Source of the DNA: Ophioderma brevispina
Taxonomy: Eukaryota > Echinodermata > Ophiuroidea > Amphilepidida > Ophiodermatidae
Reading direction: 5' to 3'
DNA length: 64,000 nt
Assembly: GCA_023653785.1 (NCBI GenBank)
Contig: JAMKCH010005365.1
Coordinates: 1 to 64,000, forward strand
Below are positions 23,054 through 34,357 of the stretch, one piece after another. The notes beneath the pieces were generated by a model. That model did no database searches, was not told the DNA's origin, and saw only the letters and a list, made by a program, of their open reading frames with translations. Every line of letters starts with the position of its first letter. The stretch's first letter is position 1. The position numbers and the translations under genes were made by a program.

Positions 23054-23251
23054 GGGACGAATTCAATGCTCAACTGGTGGGCGTTTTCCGGTTCTTCCAG
23101 ACTTCCCGGTTCCGCGCGGTTCAATTTAATTCATTGAGTTTTGCTGAATTACTTAATCGGATTAAAGGATTCAGATTGAGCGGAATAAATGAGCCGCGTG
23201 GAACTGGGCAGAACCGGAAAATGCCCGTCGGTTGAGTATTGATTTGTTCCC
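23054..23251. mobile_element. Harbinger-like MITE, copy 2
   Basis: A 198-bp palindromic element (GGGACGAATTCAATGCTCA.. with inner arm TTTTCCGGTTCT) flanked by TAA (23051-23053, 23252-23254). It is the same family as 16062-16255. Its right end lies 25 bp upstream of the Thr-rich exon, so it forms part of the region in front of that exon's acceptor. Confidence 0.85.
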
Positions 23252-23276
23252 TAACAAATAATGTGTTTTTTTTCAG

Positions 23277-23501
23277 TTACAACGGAAGCCCCTGTAGTCA
23301 CGACTACAAGTACAACGGAAGCCCCTATCGTCACGACTACAATTACAACGGAAGCCCCTATCGTCACATCTACAATTTCAACGGAATCCTCTGTCGTTAC
23401 GACTACAGTTACAACGGAAACCCCTGATGTCACGACTACAATGCTTTCTACGGTATCCGCCACTTCCAGTACCAGCCAGTCGGTCACCACTACCTCGACC
23501 G
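23277..23501 (+). CDS. Thr/Ser-rich mucin-like stalk exon 8
   Basis: A 225-nt phase 1-1 exon between acceptor GTGTTTTTTTTCAG and donor GTAAGT (23502). It carries five tandem 33-bp units (23279-23443) of the 11-residue form TTEAPIVTTTI, the last two diverged (STESSVV.., TTETPDV..), then a Ser/Thr-rich tail. This composition is typical of densely O-glycosylated stalks separating extracellular domains. It joins in frame to microexon 7 before it and to an EGF exon after it. The repeat makes the reverse frames open too, but only the + strand has matching splice sites and phases. Confidence 0.87.
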
Positions 23502-23904
23502 GTAAGTTAGTCGCTACAACCGTCACTACCATATCAACGTGTAAGCAATCGCATCAATTTCAAACTAATGCTAACTTAGTTAATAACCTTAGCCAGTCCT
23601 ACCCACCGGCCAGCAATGTGTTAATTTAAAGTCACTATCAGCGATTTTTTCAAAATGTTACCAAATCGCGCCCCCTATTTTTCATCGAAGTCCATTTTTT
23701 GCACTCTTGTATTGTATTAAAGACCCCTGGAAGTGGCTGAGCGTAACACGACGTATTTTTCAAGCAATGACGGTTTTTCTGCTTTGTTTACTAAAAGACG
23801 ACGGGATCCGACTTTTTAAGGTCTAGAAACAGTCATAAATGGCATCTTCAAGACCGTTAAAAATGCTTTGGTGTCTATTTTTCACAAAGAACTGTAATAT
23901 TGAG

Positions 23905-24186
23905 GGCACGTGTGGTCCAGTGGATAAAGCGCCCGACTCGCACGCCAAAGGTTGTGAGTTCGAGCCTTGCGTAAGGCGCTTTACCTCAATTACTCCTCCA
24001 TACCCAGGGGTATAAATGGGTACCGGCATTATTCAATGTCTGGAAGGTAACAGACTCGCTGTAGAGGAGGTGTAGCGAGCCCCCTACAGCAACATTATAT
24101 GGTGGAGTCTGGCCCAATCGCTTCGAAAGAGAGATGGGCACTCCGTTCCTGTGTATACAGGTCCGTCTCCTTTACCCTTTACCTTA
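23905..24186 (+). mobile_element. tRNA-derived SINE
   Basis: A-box-like TGGTCCAGTGG (23913-23923) and B-box GAGTTCGAGCC (23956-23966) sit about 30 bp apart within a tRNA-like head. A non-tRNA body follows, ending in a TTTACC repeat tail near 24186. It is in the intron downstream of exon 8. Confidence 0.78.
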
Positions 24187-24439
24187 CTGTAATATAAGTT
24201 GTTAATATGACACTAGCAATTTAGAGACAAATTGGGCATTTTGAATTTGGAAAAAAATGACTGATAGTGGCTTTGAACTGTAATCTCTTATTAAACAGCC
24301 TTTACAACTGATACAGAATCATCATTTATGCATGACCTTAAACAGCTGAAACTTTGAGTGTTTTTTTTTTTCCACTCTTGTTTACACAATTGCAAAAGTG
24401 TTCACGTTGTGGTCCCGCTTTGCACTCGATTTGGCAACC

Positions 24440-24500
24440 AATTTTGAGCGCCCTCACCGGGAAATCCCTGAGTCGGCTTTTAAATGCCAATAGAATTGTC
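24440..24500 (+). repeat. Short repeat block shared with 43165-43450 and 59605-59850
   Basis: GCGCCCTCACCGGGAAATCC followed by CTGAGTCGGCTTTTAAA also occurs at 43405-43445 and, reversed, at 59640-59680. Confidence 0.5.
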
Positions 24501-24554
24501 CGCATGGTCAGCTACTGACTAGTTAAAGTGAAACGATTGTGACGATTATTATTA

Positions 24555-25460
24555 TTGCATTTCCCCGTGTATGACCTTTGACCTCAGATTTGTTCTGTTC
24601 TCCGGTCGGTGGTCCATTTGACAAAATTTGGTGACCATATGGCATTTCTGCGCAAATTGACCTGTAGATGACCTTTGAACTTTTAGGTTACTCTGAAACC
24701 TTGATAACAAACGTCAGACTGTCCTCCCCCTACCTTCATGCCAAATATCAGCGCCATATGTCAAAGCATAACGAAATGCAGACAGACAGATATGGCATTT
24801 CTACGCAAGTTGACCAAATTTGGTGGTCATAGGGCATTTCTATACAAATTGACCTCTAGATGACCTTTGACCTATTGAGTCACTCTGAAACCCTGATAAC
24901 AAACGTCAGACTGTCCTCCCATACCTTCATGCCAAATACTAGAGCCATATGTCAAAGCATTATGAAATGCATACCTGGACAGACAGACATATCTATTTTT
25001 TTAATAATAGATTATTATTATTATTATTATTGCATCGGCCTGTGGCGACCTTTGACCTATGTGTGTAACTTTTGACCTCAGATTTGTTCTGTGCTCAGGT
25101 TAGTGGTCCTGTTGACCAAATTTGGTGGTCATAGGGCATTTGTACGTAAATTGACCTCTAGATGACCTTTGACCTTTGGGTCACTCCGAAACCCTCCAAA
25201 CAAAGGTCAGACTGTCCTCCTCTACATTCGTGCAAAATATAAGGCACACAGATCCATACATGATAAGCTTAAAATGAATGCATAGAACAGACAGATGCCA
25301 CATTTCTAATGCAAATTGAGCTCAAATTGTCCAATTATGGTGGTCTTATAGGCCATTTCAACGCAAATTGACCTCAATGACCTTGAACCTTTTGTGCCAC
25401 TTCTGAAAACCTGATAACAATCGTCAGTACCAAGTCAAAGCATAACGAAATGCATATCTT
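24555..25460 (+). repeat. Tandem ~200-bp repeats containing TGACCTTTGACCT sites
   Basis: Four diverged direct units share GCATTTCTACGCAAATTGAC, TCACTCTGAAACCCTGATAA, CGTCAGACTGTCCTCC, TTCATGCCAAATA and GTCAAAGCATAACGAAATGC. Each unit has one or more TGACCTTTGACCT motifs: perfect at 24572, 24861 and 25163, and one mismatch at 24669 and 25046. An (ATT)n tract lies at 25008-25032. No coding sequence. Confidence 0.75.
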
Positions 25461-25479
25461 AAACATACATTTATTTTAG

Positions 25480-25640
25480 TAGTCAGAGATCAGTAGTAGG
25501 TAGTATATCTGTAGTCCGTAGTCGTATGGTAGGAGTGGATAGTCGGAGTAGGAGTAGTAGTAGTAGTAGTAGTCGTCTGAGAAGTAGTATTAGTAATATC
25601 AGTAGTAGTAGTATTAGTAGTAGAGAAGTAGTACAATGTC
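25480..25640. repeat. (AGT)n-rich microsatellite
   Basis: Imperfect AGT/GTA trinucleotide repeats, purest at about 25549-25573 and 25600-25622. Confidence 0.85.
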
Positions 25641-26526
25641 TCTATATCCGAAAAAACTGCGTAGAACACTATTAGCTTTCTATTATTACAAAAGGTCTCG
25701 CGGTATCATTTAATATGCAAATTTATGAAATAGTAGTCCAAACTTATTAGAAAAAATACGAATATTCACTTATCTCACCAATGCTGGCTCACAAATGAAC
25801 AATAAGGTGTCTGGACCTTATCTTTTGAGGGTAAAATATCAAATGATAGAACAACTAGAGTATTTTTAGGAGGTAAATTTCTCTCAAATTTCACACTGGA
25901 TTCGGTTTTTAGACCACCCACCGGAAGTTTTTGGAAGGGTTATTGACAAATGTGGCAAAAAAAACCCAAAAACCTTGTTTTGAACTTGAGTGCTATCGTA
26001 TCGTCTCCACCATAGAAAACCAGCTTTGACTTTCTGTCCGTCGTCATCGTCCTCATTATTAATACAGACGGCGTATTGCTTATTCCACTTTCAGGTGTGA
26101 TCTAATACATTGGTAATCATTCCAAATATTTAAAAAAAACCTAGCGAGAAATTGTGGGGCGCTTCTTTTTGGAAATCTCCTCATGTCTCTTTAAAAATGC
26201 CAGATGCGCCATGAGGTATAATACGCAAATGAGTCCTCCTTTGAAAAAAAAAAATCTATTTTTTGGGTAGATCTCCGCGGCCAATATTTCACGTAACTGC
26301 ACACGTGTTGAGGGTCGAGATTATTAAAAAGGTAACTTGTAAATTTGGGGGTATTTTCACTAAATCTACACTTAGAGAAATAGGACATTTCCAGAAAGAA
26401 GCGCCCATTTTGATTCGACCCGGTGTGGCAGGAGATATTGTTCCCTGTAGCCATAGTCCGGAGACCCTAAGTTTTGTTTTAATATTCCGGAGATGCTGGC
26501 AAGCTATGAACTTTAGATCCCCCCCC

Positions 26527-27150
26527 GGACTAATGATTTATAGGAATTTTAGTCATAAAGTGGGGATCAAAGTCCCTAAGAGGATATCAGTCCTTAGAAT
26601 AAAATCCAGTCCGGACATGGACGACCAGTCCTTAGGAACTAGTGTCCATTTCCGAGAGTAGGTACTCTAGTCCTCAGGGAATTAATACCCTGTCAGGGGT
26701 GGACTATCCCTCTTAGGATAGGTCCAATTCCGAACCTGGACTAATATACCTTAGAATTATTGTCCAATGTCCTGAAGTAGGCAGACTATTAGTCCTAGGA
26801 ATCAAGGCCCTGCCCAGAGTGGACTGCAACCCCTTAGGGATCGGTGTCCGATTCCGACGTGAACTATAAATTCTTGGGGAGTATTGTTCCGATTAATTTG
26901 GGCGACTCTCATTTCTTAGGATTTAATGCCCTGTCAGAGGTTGTCACTATATTTTCCATAGGGATTAGCGTCCATTTCTTGCGTGGACTCATTCCTAAGA
27001 AAGTATGTCCAAGTCCAAGGTGGAATATGATCTTTAGTAATTAATGTCCAAGCCCGACTTGACTGACTACTAGTGCTTAGGAATTATTGTCCATGTCCTA
27101 GTCACACTCGTTCCTTGGAATGTTTATCCAAGTCCGAAGAATGTTCCAGA
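26527..27150. repeat. Degenerate minisatellite, about 15 units of ~40 bp
   Basis: Units begin GGACTA and run GGACTANTANTCCTTAGG, then AATTANTGTCCAATTCCGA. Fourteen to fifteen units are recognisable, each strongly diverged, for example near 26620, 26737, 26820 and 27060. The internal TCCTTAGGA is palindromic. No coding content is inferred. Confidence 0.7.
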
Positions 27151-28160
27151 ATTTTTGAGAAATGAACCTATCTTGATAACACTAACCATGCATAGGATTT
27201 GTAGCCCCTAAACAACTAATAACCGAGTAACTAACATATGAATGACACATATCATAACATTGGTATGTTTTTGTTTTCTCTATTTCTTTCCCTGAAATCC
27301 CCCCTATGTATATAAAATGTGACATTAAATTTTCAAATACACTTGGTGACCTAAAATGCTTGTAATACCTAACGTTTCAGTGGCGAGCTTCCTGCATGAT
27401 TTTCATTTTCAGGAGGATGTTCTATCCATTCGTGAATAGAGCAGCCCCCGAACAATGAAAGACGCGAAATCTCCACCACTTGTTGCTCATAATTGAAGCA
27501 TCACTCTGAATGGAGTAGTGCGTAATTATGTCCCTCGCTTAAAACCCACACGACCCGAAGATCCCCTTTGACGCCCATGTGTGAAGGAGTCCCAAAGCTC
27601 CACTCCTTCCAATTTTCTTTAAAATCCTTTGATTTATAGACCTACAGTGACTGAACATGATCCCAGTTGACTTTTACATGTCCGGAGTCACATGTGTGCC
27701 CTTTGCCAGTAATCTTGTGGTACACAGTCTATGGGTCGAGTGACAAATTAAGAATAGTAGATTATTTAGTTGCATAAGTTCAACGTACCCTGCGTTACCT
27801 TTGACCTCAAACTGTTGCTGTTACTATGGGTCAGCTAGAATCCAAATAAGTCCAAAAGGTAAAATATTTTAAAAAAATTTAAAATTTGGAACTATTAATA
27901 ATTATATTAATAATAATTTACCTTAGAATGACCCTAGGGGGAGAATTTTGATGTTTTCCATATCTATACTGAATTAAGAATCATATTCATATCCTTTTGT
28001 TAGTCTAGTGATTAATTTTAATTGGGGGGCAGAATTAATATTCATATCCTTTGACGGAAGAAAAGCGCACAAAGGATAAACGTTAGTGGAAACGAAATTT
28101 CCCCCTATACGTATAAATTAGTGCATAAGAAAGACAAATTTCCCCCTAACCACCCAACTA
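27150..28160. other. Non-coding, nothing recognised
   Basis: AT-rich sequence with no supported exon or element ends. Confidence 0.5.
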
Positions 28161-28372
28161 AGTCCTGATACGATACTACTGTCTACTACTACTACTACAT
28201 ACAGCAACTACAACTACATCACTGACTACTACATCCTACTACTACATAATACTTCTACATACTACTAACATATTACCTACTACATATACTACTACATAAT
28301 ACAACTACATACTACTACTACCTACTACTACTACATACTACTACTAAATTCTACTACTACATATACCCTGGG
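28160..28372. repeat. (ACT)n/(TAC)n microsatellite
   Basis: An imperfect run of ACTACTACT and ACATACTAC units. Confidence 0.9.
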
Positions 28373-29351
28373 AAGCTAGCAATTATTTGCAACAACATCT
28401 CAGTCAAATGGTTTGAGTGATTAAATACCTTGACAACTTGATAGGAACCCCTGAAATGCGACTCTTAAGTGCTGCAAATGATGCCTAAGGAGGGGCCAAG
28501 ACACAGTTTGCACAGGGGTCAACATTTTTAATTGACCCAATCATGTTTTTGAAAAGTGTTAACCCACATTTATGTGTATAACCATAAGGTTCATAAAGGT
28601 ATATTCTTATTAGGCATCACACTCGGCCATGTCCCCTTACCTGCTACACCGGCTAATAATAATAATAATTAACACTATGCTTAATAATAAGAACAATTTT
28701 AAGTTTAATATAATAATAATAAAAACACCATCATAAGTAATCATAAATTTAAACCTTTGTTTTAGGCATTAACATAGGATAGTGCCCATATATCTCACTT
28801 AATGAACAATATTTGTAACTACTACCACGTAGAATTCTATGACTTCAGAGAAAAGCTTAAAATTGGGTTGGATAATACATACTTGTCCCAAAATCCATAG
28901 TATATAAGAAAATGCTAAATTGGCACACGACCTGTTTAATAATTTTGTTTATGTTTGTATTTACCTCTTTTGTGTTAATTTCTGATTATTTATATATTGA
29001 ATTAATTAAATCTATACATCAAACTTAAAAAGTAATGGTTTTTGTTATAGGGACACGGATTTCTCGCATCGTTTGTTTTTCACATTTTTGAACTTTTTTA
29101 GGAAATTTGGTCAAAATTAATTGAACTTTCAAGGTGTTGGGAATGCGTTTAGGATGTAATTAAGTACTGTGGAAGCAAATTGGCATACAATTTTAATTTA
29201 GCTTCGAGAAAGCTTAACTTATGATGTAGGCCTCTCTGGAAAGGCCCTCAGCTATGTCTCTTCTTCAAAACATCCTTAATTCTGCATCTGTATTTTACCT
29301 GACATCCCATAAATGTGAAGAAACTGTAATTTAATTTTGAGAAAAAAAACG

Positions 29352-29384
<33 letters not shown>

Positions 29385-30470
29385 CAAAATATTAATAATA
29401 ACATATTGAGGACTACGATAAATATTTATAGGAGCCATTATAAACAGCACAAACGAAAAACGTTAATGACTAGAATCGGCAAAATATAGGTTATGTTGTT
29501 TAAAAACATTTACACTTAAGATTTAAAAAAAATGGTCCATTATAACTACCTTTGAGTGTACAAGTGTGAGCTATCGGGTGTTCCTACCACAATATTCATG
29601 CATCAGAGAAACACAAATTTAAAGTTTATGCACTTTTCGTATACTGTCACATAAAACGTATGATTTTAATTATAGGCCTACACACCAACGACGGCGTGCC
29701 AGAAATTGGCATAGACACATAGGCGTATATATTTCTATTTTTACACTAAATATTTCCCAATGTCCCGATTCCAATTCATTTATTTCCATAAAAACAATAC
29801 ATCAAATGACATGCAAACACCCAAAAACAACCATGAGGAGTAGACAGGAAACCCCATTTAGGCCTGAGAATAACCTCACCACTTGAAATACCAGAAAATA
29901 AATACCAGAAATGGAACTGGAGTGTGAAAGAAATATAAAACATAATCCGCAGAAATTGGGGAGGAAATCACATAAATGTTGTGAAAATCCTCAAGAGGCC
30001 TTCCGATTGCATGATTCAGGTTTCGTGTTTTTTGTTACCCTACCCGTCCCTTTTACAAAAAATATGTATTTAATTTGAAATTTACCGTAAATAGCCATAG
30101 ATATATTTCCTGCACCCTTACTCTCATTACAAAATAACCGTTGAGTGTTAAAGCTGACTTAAGCCATACTATTAGATAGATTGAAGGATTAAATATTTCT
30201 AATAATCATTTTGGGCTACTTAATTAGGTTTAGTTGTACTTGGGTTTCACATTACCTTACGTGGTTTATGTAGTAGAGATATTATACCAACATCTTCAAG
30301 TCATGCAACATTCCATTTAAGTTCCAAATTGTAAAAAGCTCAAACTGTGACATTTTTACTCTAATTAACTCTACCCCCATCTCAACTTGGTTCATTGTAT
30401 CAATGTTTTTTGAATTCATGTTTCCTTTTTTTCCTTCTTTTTTTTATTTTGTGTGATGTATAATTGCATG
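28373..30470. other. Non-coding intronic stretch
   Basis: No exon recognised. Contains an (AAT)n tract near 28655-28725 and a 27-A run at 29358-29384, which could be a retroposon tail but has no identifiable body. Confidence 0.5.
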
Positions 30471-30489
30471 ATGTCTTGTTGTTGTTGTT

Positions 30490-30835
30490 TTCGTGTGTGT
30501 GTGGTGTGTGTGTGTGTGTGTGCATGTGTGCGTATGTGTGTAACATGTGTGTCATGTGGGAGGGGTGCATGTGTGTGTGCGTGCGTGTGTTAGTTTAAGT
30601 GTGTGGGGGGGGTGTGTGTGGCCTGTGGTGGTGCGTGTGTGTGGCATGTGTGTGCGTATGTGTGGTATGTGTGGTGCATGTGTTAGTGCATGTGGGTGTG
30701 CGTGTGTGCGTGCCGTGTGTGTATTGTAAGTGTGGTGTGTGTGTGTGTGTGGTGTGTGTGTGGGCGTGCGTGTGTGGGTGTGCATGTGTGGGTGCATTGT
30801 GTGTGTGCGCGCATGTGTGGTGTGGGGGTGGTTTC
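30490..30835. repeat. Long GT-rich low-complexity tract
   Basis: About 345 bp of imperfect (TG)n with GGTG and GCG interruptions. Open frames in both directions (Val/Cys-rich or His/Thr-rich) are artefacts of the dinucleotide repeat. Confidence 0.95.
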
Positions 30836-31199
30836 ACTTTACTTAAATCATTCAATCTTACAAAAATCACATTATTTATGTACAAAAAAATCTAACAACA
30901 TTACACAAATAGCACCCAGCTGTCATTTGTGAGATTCATGGCCGTTTAGGGTTAATAAATTCGTTGCACCATGATCTTGTATTTGAAATTTTACCTATGA
31001 GGAACGTACGATCGTAGCACCGAATTGAAATTTAAAAAACCAAGTCTTATATTACCCTGAAAATATTGGTCTTCAGGACAATGAAAGTGGTAATATTGTC
31101 CGGTGGAACATCATAACTAGGCTAGTGATCCGCAAACATACCGCAAACACGAAATTGAAAAACTTTTGGCAATAAATTTAAAACAAATAAAATAAAAAA

Positions 31200-31290
31200 C
31201 ATACTCTATACTAGGACTGCGAACCTGGTTCATTTACATCGTAAAGTCAGAGATCCCTACCGCTAGACCACGAAGGCGGTTGACCACAGC
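31200..31290 (-). mobile_element. tRNA-derived SINE head
   Basis: On the minus strand an A-box-like TGGTCTAGCGG (31260-31270) and a B-box-like GGTTCGCAGTCC (31214-31225) are spaced as in a tRNA. The acceptor stem does not pair, so this is a retroposon or pseudo-tRNA, not a tRNA gene. Confidence 0.58.
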
Positions 31291-31400
31291 TTCTTTTTTA
31301 TACCATTTATCACACTCTTATTAACTCTTATTCATTCATACCTGTTGTGTCATACCGTGATATACATGACTACAGTAGCGGAGGACAATGGTTACTTTCA

Positions 31401-31740
31401 CTGGTGTAAAAGGAACTATAGTCCGATAGGAACTATAGTCCGGTTAAACTATATAAAAACTTAGAAACTAATATTGAAGTAAGGACTACTATTTCTAGAG
31501 AGAGGGGTCCACGCGGTGAAGACTATTGACCCTGGAAGCCATGGCAACATTAAAGCAAGGACTGTTATTCCTAGGAACAGGGATCCACAGGGTGAAGACC
31601 ACTGACCCTAGAAGCCATGGTCCGGAGGACCGCTCGGTTCTGTAGTCCGGTTAGGGCTATTGTTCCTAGAGACAGGGGTCCAAGGAACCACAATCCCCCG
31701 GGCTATATCTCCAGGGGGACTATATCTCCTTTCACACCGG
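31401..31740. mobile_element. TIR element with internal tandem dimer
   Basis: The ends GGTGTAAAAGGAACTATAGT and the complement of GGTGTGAAAGGAGATATAGT form inverted repeats. Inside, a unit of about 85 bp with GGTGAAGAC..TGACCCT.GAAGCCATGG is present twice (near 31510 and 31590). A related end, GGACTACATCTCC..ACACC, occurs at 35655-35677. Confidence 0.6.
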
Positions 31741-32294
31741 GTTATTTGCATATTTGAAATGCTTACCAATGTATAGATCATACCTGAAGTGAATAAGCCG
31801 AATACGCCGTCTTTATGCAATAAGATGATTTAAAATCAAAGTGTGTTCTATAAGGACAATTACGGTAGCAGAGCAAGCTCAAAACAAAGTTTGCGGGTTT
31901 CTTTTTTACTTGTTTGTCCGATAAACCTTCGAAACCTCGGTAGGTAAGGTGGTCTACAACCGATCCAGTGAGATTTGAGAGAAATTTGTATCCTCAAAAA
32001 AAATCTTCTGTCACTTTAAATACAAATCTGTAATTAATGCAAGGCTAAGACACTGTGTTGTCATCATGCCCAAGAAAAATGTGAGGAAACCCGACTCCGC
32101 AGTGGGCAGTAAATGTGAAACATTTGTTTTTTAGTTTTTACCACTTTTAGTGGCAAAAACTGGCAAAAAGGTGTTTTGCCAAGTGGAAAAAAACATGGTT
32201 AAAACCGTGTTTTTTCACACTAGTGGCAAAAACCTGCGAACTCTGACCTTTTCCATTACATTTTGTGATGTTTATCTTATATTTATTGTCCTAG

Positions 32295-32384
32295 GATGCA
32301 AGAAGACGTGTGAGAATAAGGGGATACTTCAAAAGAACTGCGAGTGCAAATGTCCCGATGATTACGCAGGAACATCATGCGAAA
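32295..32384 (+). CDS. EGF-like domain exon 9
   Basis: A 90-nt phase 1-1 exon between acceptor TATTTATTGTCCTAG and donor GTAAGT (32385). It reads CKKTCENKGILQKNC, then ECKCPDDYAGTSCE: six cysteines, with CxCxCPxxYxGxxC typical of EGF-like modules. It follows the Thr-rich stalk in frame and is intact, unlike the related exon at 18507. The upstream GTG-initiated open frame is intron. Ends in phase 1; the next recovered exon needs phase 0, so at least one exon between them is missing from this list. Confidence 0.87.
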
Positions 32385-32539
32385 GTAAGTTAGGGGAGAG
32401 TGATTTATTCTTTCAGACAAAGGATAAAAAGTAAAGGGGACGGACCTGTGTATCAAGGAACGGAACGTTCATTTCTTTTTCTCTTTAATAGATGTATTGA
32501 TTACATTGAATCCAATAAAATACTAAATGAAAAACAATT

Positions 32540-33720
32540 CGATATAAACATTCGACCGATATGGCGATAATACAGTTGGTAGATAAAATAAATACTACAG
32601 TTGAAAGAAATGAAACTACTATTGGGGTATTCCTAGAATTATATAAGGCCTTTGATACAATCGATCATAACATACTTCTGTATAAGTTAGAACATTATGG
32701 TTTTCGTGGCATTGTACTAGACTGGCTGAAAAGTTATGTGATAGAACACGACATGTTTCCGAATCGAAAGAAATAATTTTGTGGTGTTCCCCCCCCCCGA
32801 GCACATTTTGGGATCCCCCTTCTATTTATACTTTAGTAAATGGATATTTTAAAATTGTTCCAGTCTGCTCAATTGTCATATTCTCCTGATTGATTACCAC
32901 ATTCTTTACTCGCATAAAGATATTCAATCAAGCAAGGCTCATTAATAAAGAATTGAAACAGTTAGTAAGGTTTAGAGCTACCAACTATCCGTAAATGTCT
33001 AGCAAACAATTAATTATACTAGGTACACCCGTAATTACATCCGTAAAATCTTGCCTAACAAGCACAAACATGATTCTAATATCATTCTAAATGATACGTT
33101 TTTTGGAAAGAGTGAAACAAACAAAATGTCCTTGTGTCTTAAATTGTGGAGTGTCCACTGGAAAAGCCCCATTGAATTGTGTTTCTAAAACTATAGCTTA
33201 TATAGAAATACCACTTCAAAAATGCAATACAACCATTCACCCAGTCCATAGAAGTCACGACGGCCGTACCATTATTTTCGAAATTCAATCTCTTACTTTG
33301 AAATATATATATACTATTGAATTTGAAGTTTTCCAGGTTCAAATACTCTATAACGAACTTCCTAAGTCATTTAATGTATATTTTACTAAACGTTTCAGAC
33401 CTACATACTTATCAAAACCAAGATATACTAATATCCAATGGACAAAGAATAAAAAATCGTTTTCCTGTCCACTCAGAGGGCCAATTCTTAACTCTTTGGC
33501 AAATACAATACAAAATTGCAATTCTTAAACTTTTTCCACAGGCATATAAACAAAAACTTGTACTATTGAAAAATTTCTGTAGTTGCCTGTGCTATGTCTT
33601 TGTTATTTTGGTAATTGCTTCAAATGTTTTTTTCAGTACTTTTTTCTCTCTTCCTTTATATTCGTTTAATTTTCTCTTAAATTTTTATTGATCTAAAGCA
33701 ATATGTGGAACTCTAGTATT
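32540..33720 (+). mobile_element. CR1/L2-like LINE reverse transcriptase, decayed
   Basis: The + strand encodes ERNETTIGVFLELYKAFDTI followed by DHNILLYKLEHYGFRG, the 'LDLSKAFDTIDH' core of a reverse transcriptase. After a frameshift comes GVPRAHFGIPLLFIL, replacing GVPQGSILGPLLF. Later pieces (LINKELKQLVR, LNCVSKTIAY, LYNELPKSFN) follow the order of the C-terminal region. Many frameshifts and stops; non-functional. The YADD box is not clear. It lies in the intron after exon 9. Confidence 0.78.
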
Positions 33721-33873
33721 TGTTAAAGGGAAGGCTTTCTATCCGGGCATCCTTGGCCTTCCATCCTTCTCCTCCATAATATTTCTGCTCTTGATGTTAT
33801 GATTGTTTGTCACTTGTATAAGTTATGGACATAAATGAACAGAACTCTTGAAATTAAGGAAATGAAATCGCCT

Positions 33874-34030
33874 AGTGGTGGTGGTGGTGGTGTGATGGGT
33901 GGTGGTGTGGTGGTGGGGGGGGGTGGTGTTGGGGGGGTGGTGTGGGGGGGTGGTGGTGGGGTGTGGGGTGGTGGTGGTGGGGTGGGGGGGTGGGGTGATG
34001 GTGGTGGTGATTGTGGTGGTGATTGGTGGA
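33874..34030 (+). repeat. GGT/GGG-rich tract
   Basis: About 155 bp almost wholly G and T with many runs of three or more G on the + strand. It could form G-quadruplexes. Gly/Val and His/Pro open frames here are low-complexity artefacts. Confidence 0.92.
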
Positions 34031-34081
34031 GTTGGCGGCGGTGGTTCGGTGTCGTGCTGCGTTGGCTGCAAATTCCAAGTT

Positions 34082-34350
34082 TTAAATCGTTTTGGTCCCC
34101 CTTGAACGGTTGGACGGATGCATCTCACCCTCCCAGCAACCGCCCTTGCTCCCTTCTTCCCGTCTTCGCCGATTCCAATGAATCCTCCATCTCAACCCAA
34201 CCATCCCTAGTAGCCTCCTCCACTTGATTCTTCCAAGTCTTCTTTGAAAGTCCACAGACGTCCGTCCCCTTATCTTCAAAACCTCCAATCTTCAAAACTT
34301 TTAAGCACTTTCTAAAAATGTTCGTCATCCTTCCTCAGCACATGCCCATA
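34082..34350 (-). mobile_element. LINE 3' coding fragment
   Basis: The minus strand reads YGHVLRKDDE, then KKTWKNQVEEATRDGWVEME, matching the 'WYGHVLRR..D ... GRPKKTW' C-terminal tail found in several LINE families. Truncated on both sides and bounded on the right by the element at 34358. Confidence 0.62.
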
Positions 34351-34357
34351 CCAAAGT

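Noticed and set aside
23251..23532. Minus-strand Val/Thr-rich frame opposite the mucin exon
   Set aside because: Shadow of the 33-bp repeats; only the + strand has matching acceptor, donor and phases with neighbouring exons.
28160..28372. CRISPR-like regular repeat
   Set aside because: Trinucleotide microsatellite without spacers; eukaryotic context.
29358..29384. Poly(A) tail of a processed pseudogene
   Set aside because: No recognisable coding or LINE sequence upstream and no target duplication found.
30490..30835. Val/Cys-rich or His/Thr-rich open frames of 60-98 codons
   Set aside because: They are direct translations of a (TG)n low-complexity tract, open in several frames at once.
31200..31290. 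Functional tRNA gene
   Set aside because: A- and B-box-like motifs present but acceptor stem does not pair; best read as a SINE.
33835..34227. Gly/Val-rich or His/Pro-rich proteins
   Set aside because: G/T low-complexity tract continuing into a LINE fragment on the other strand.
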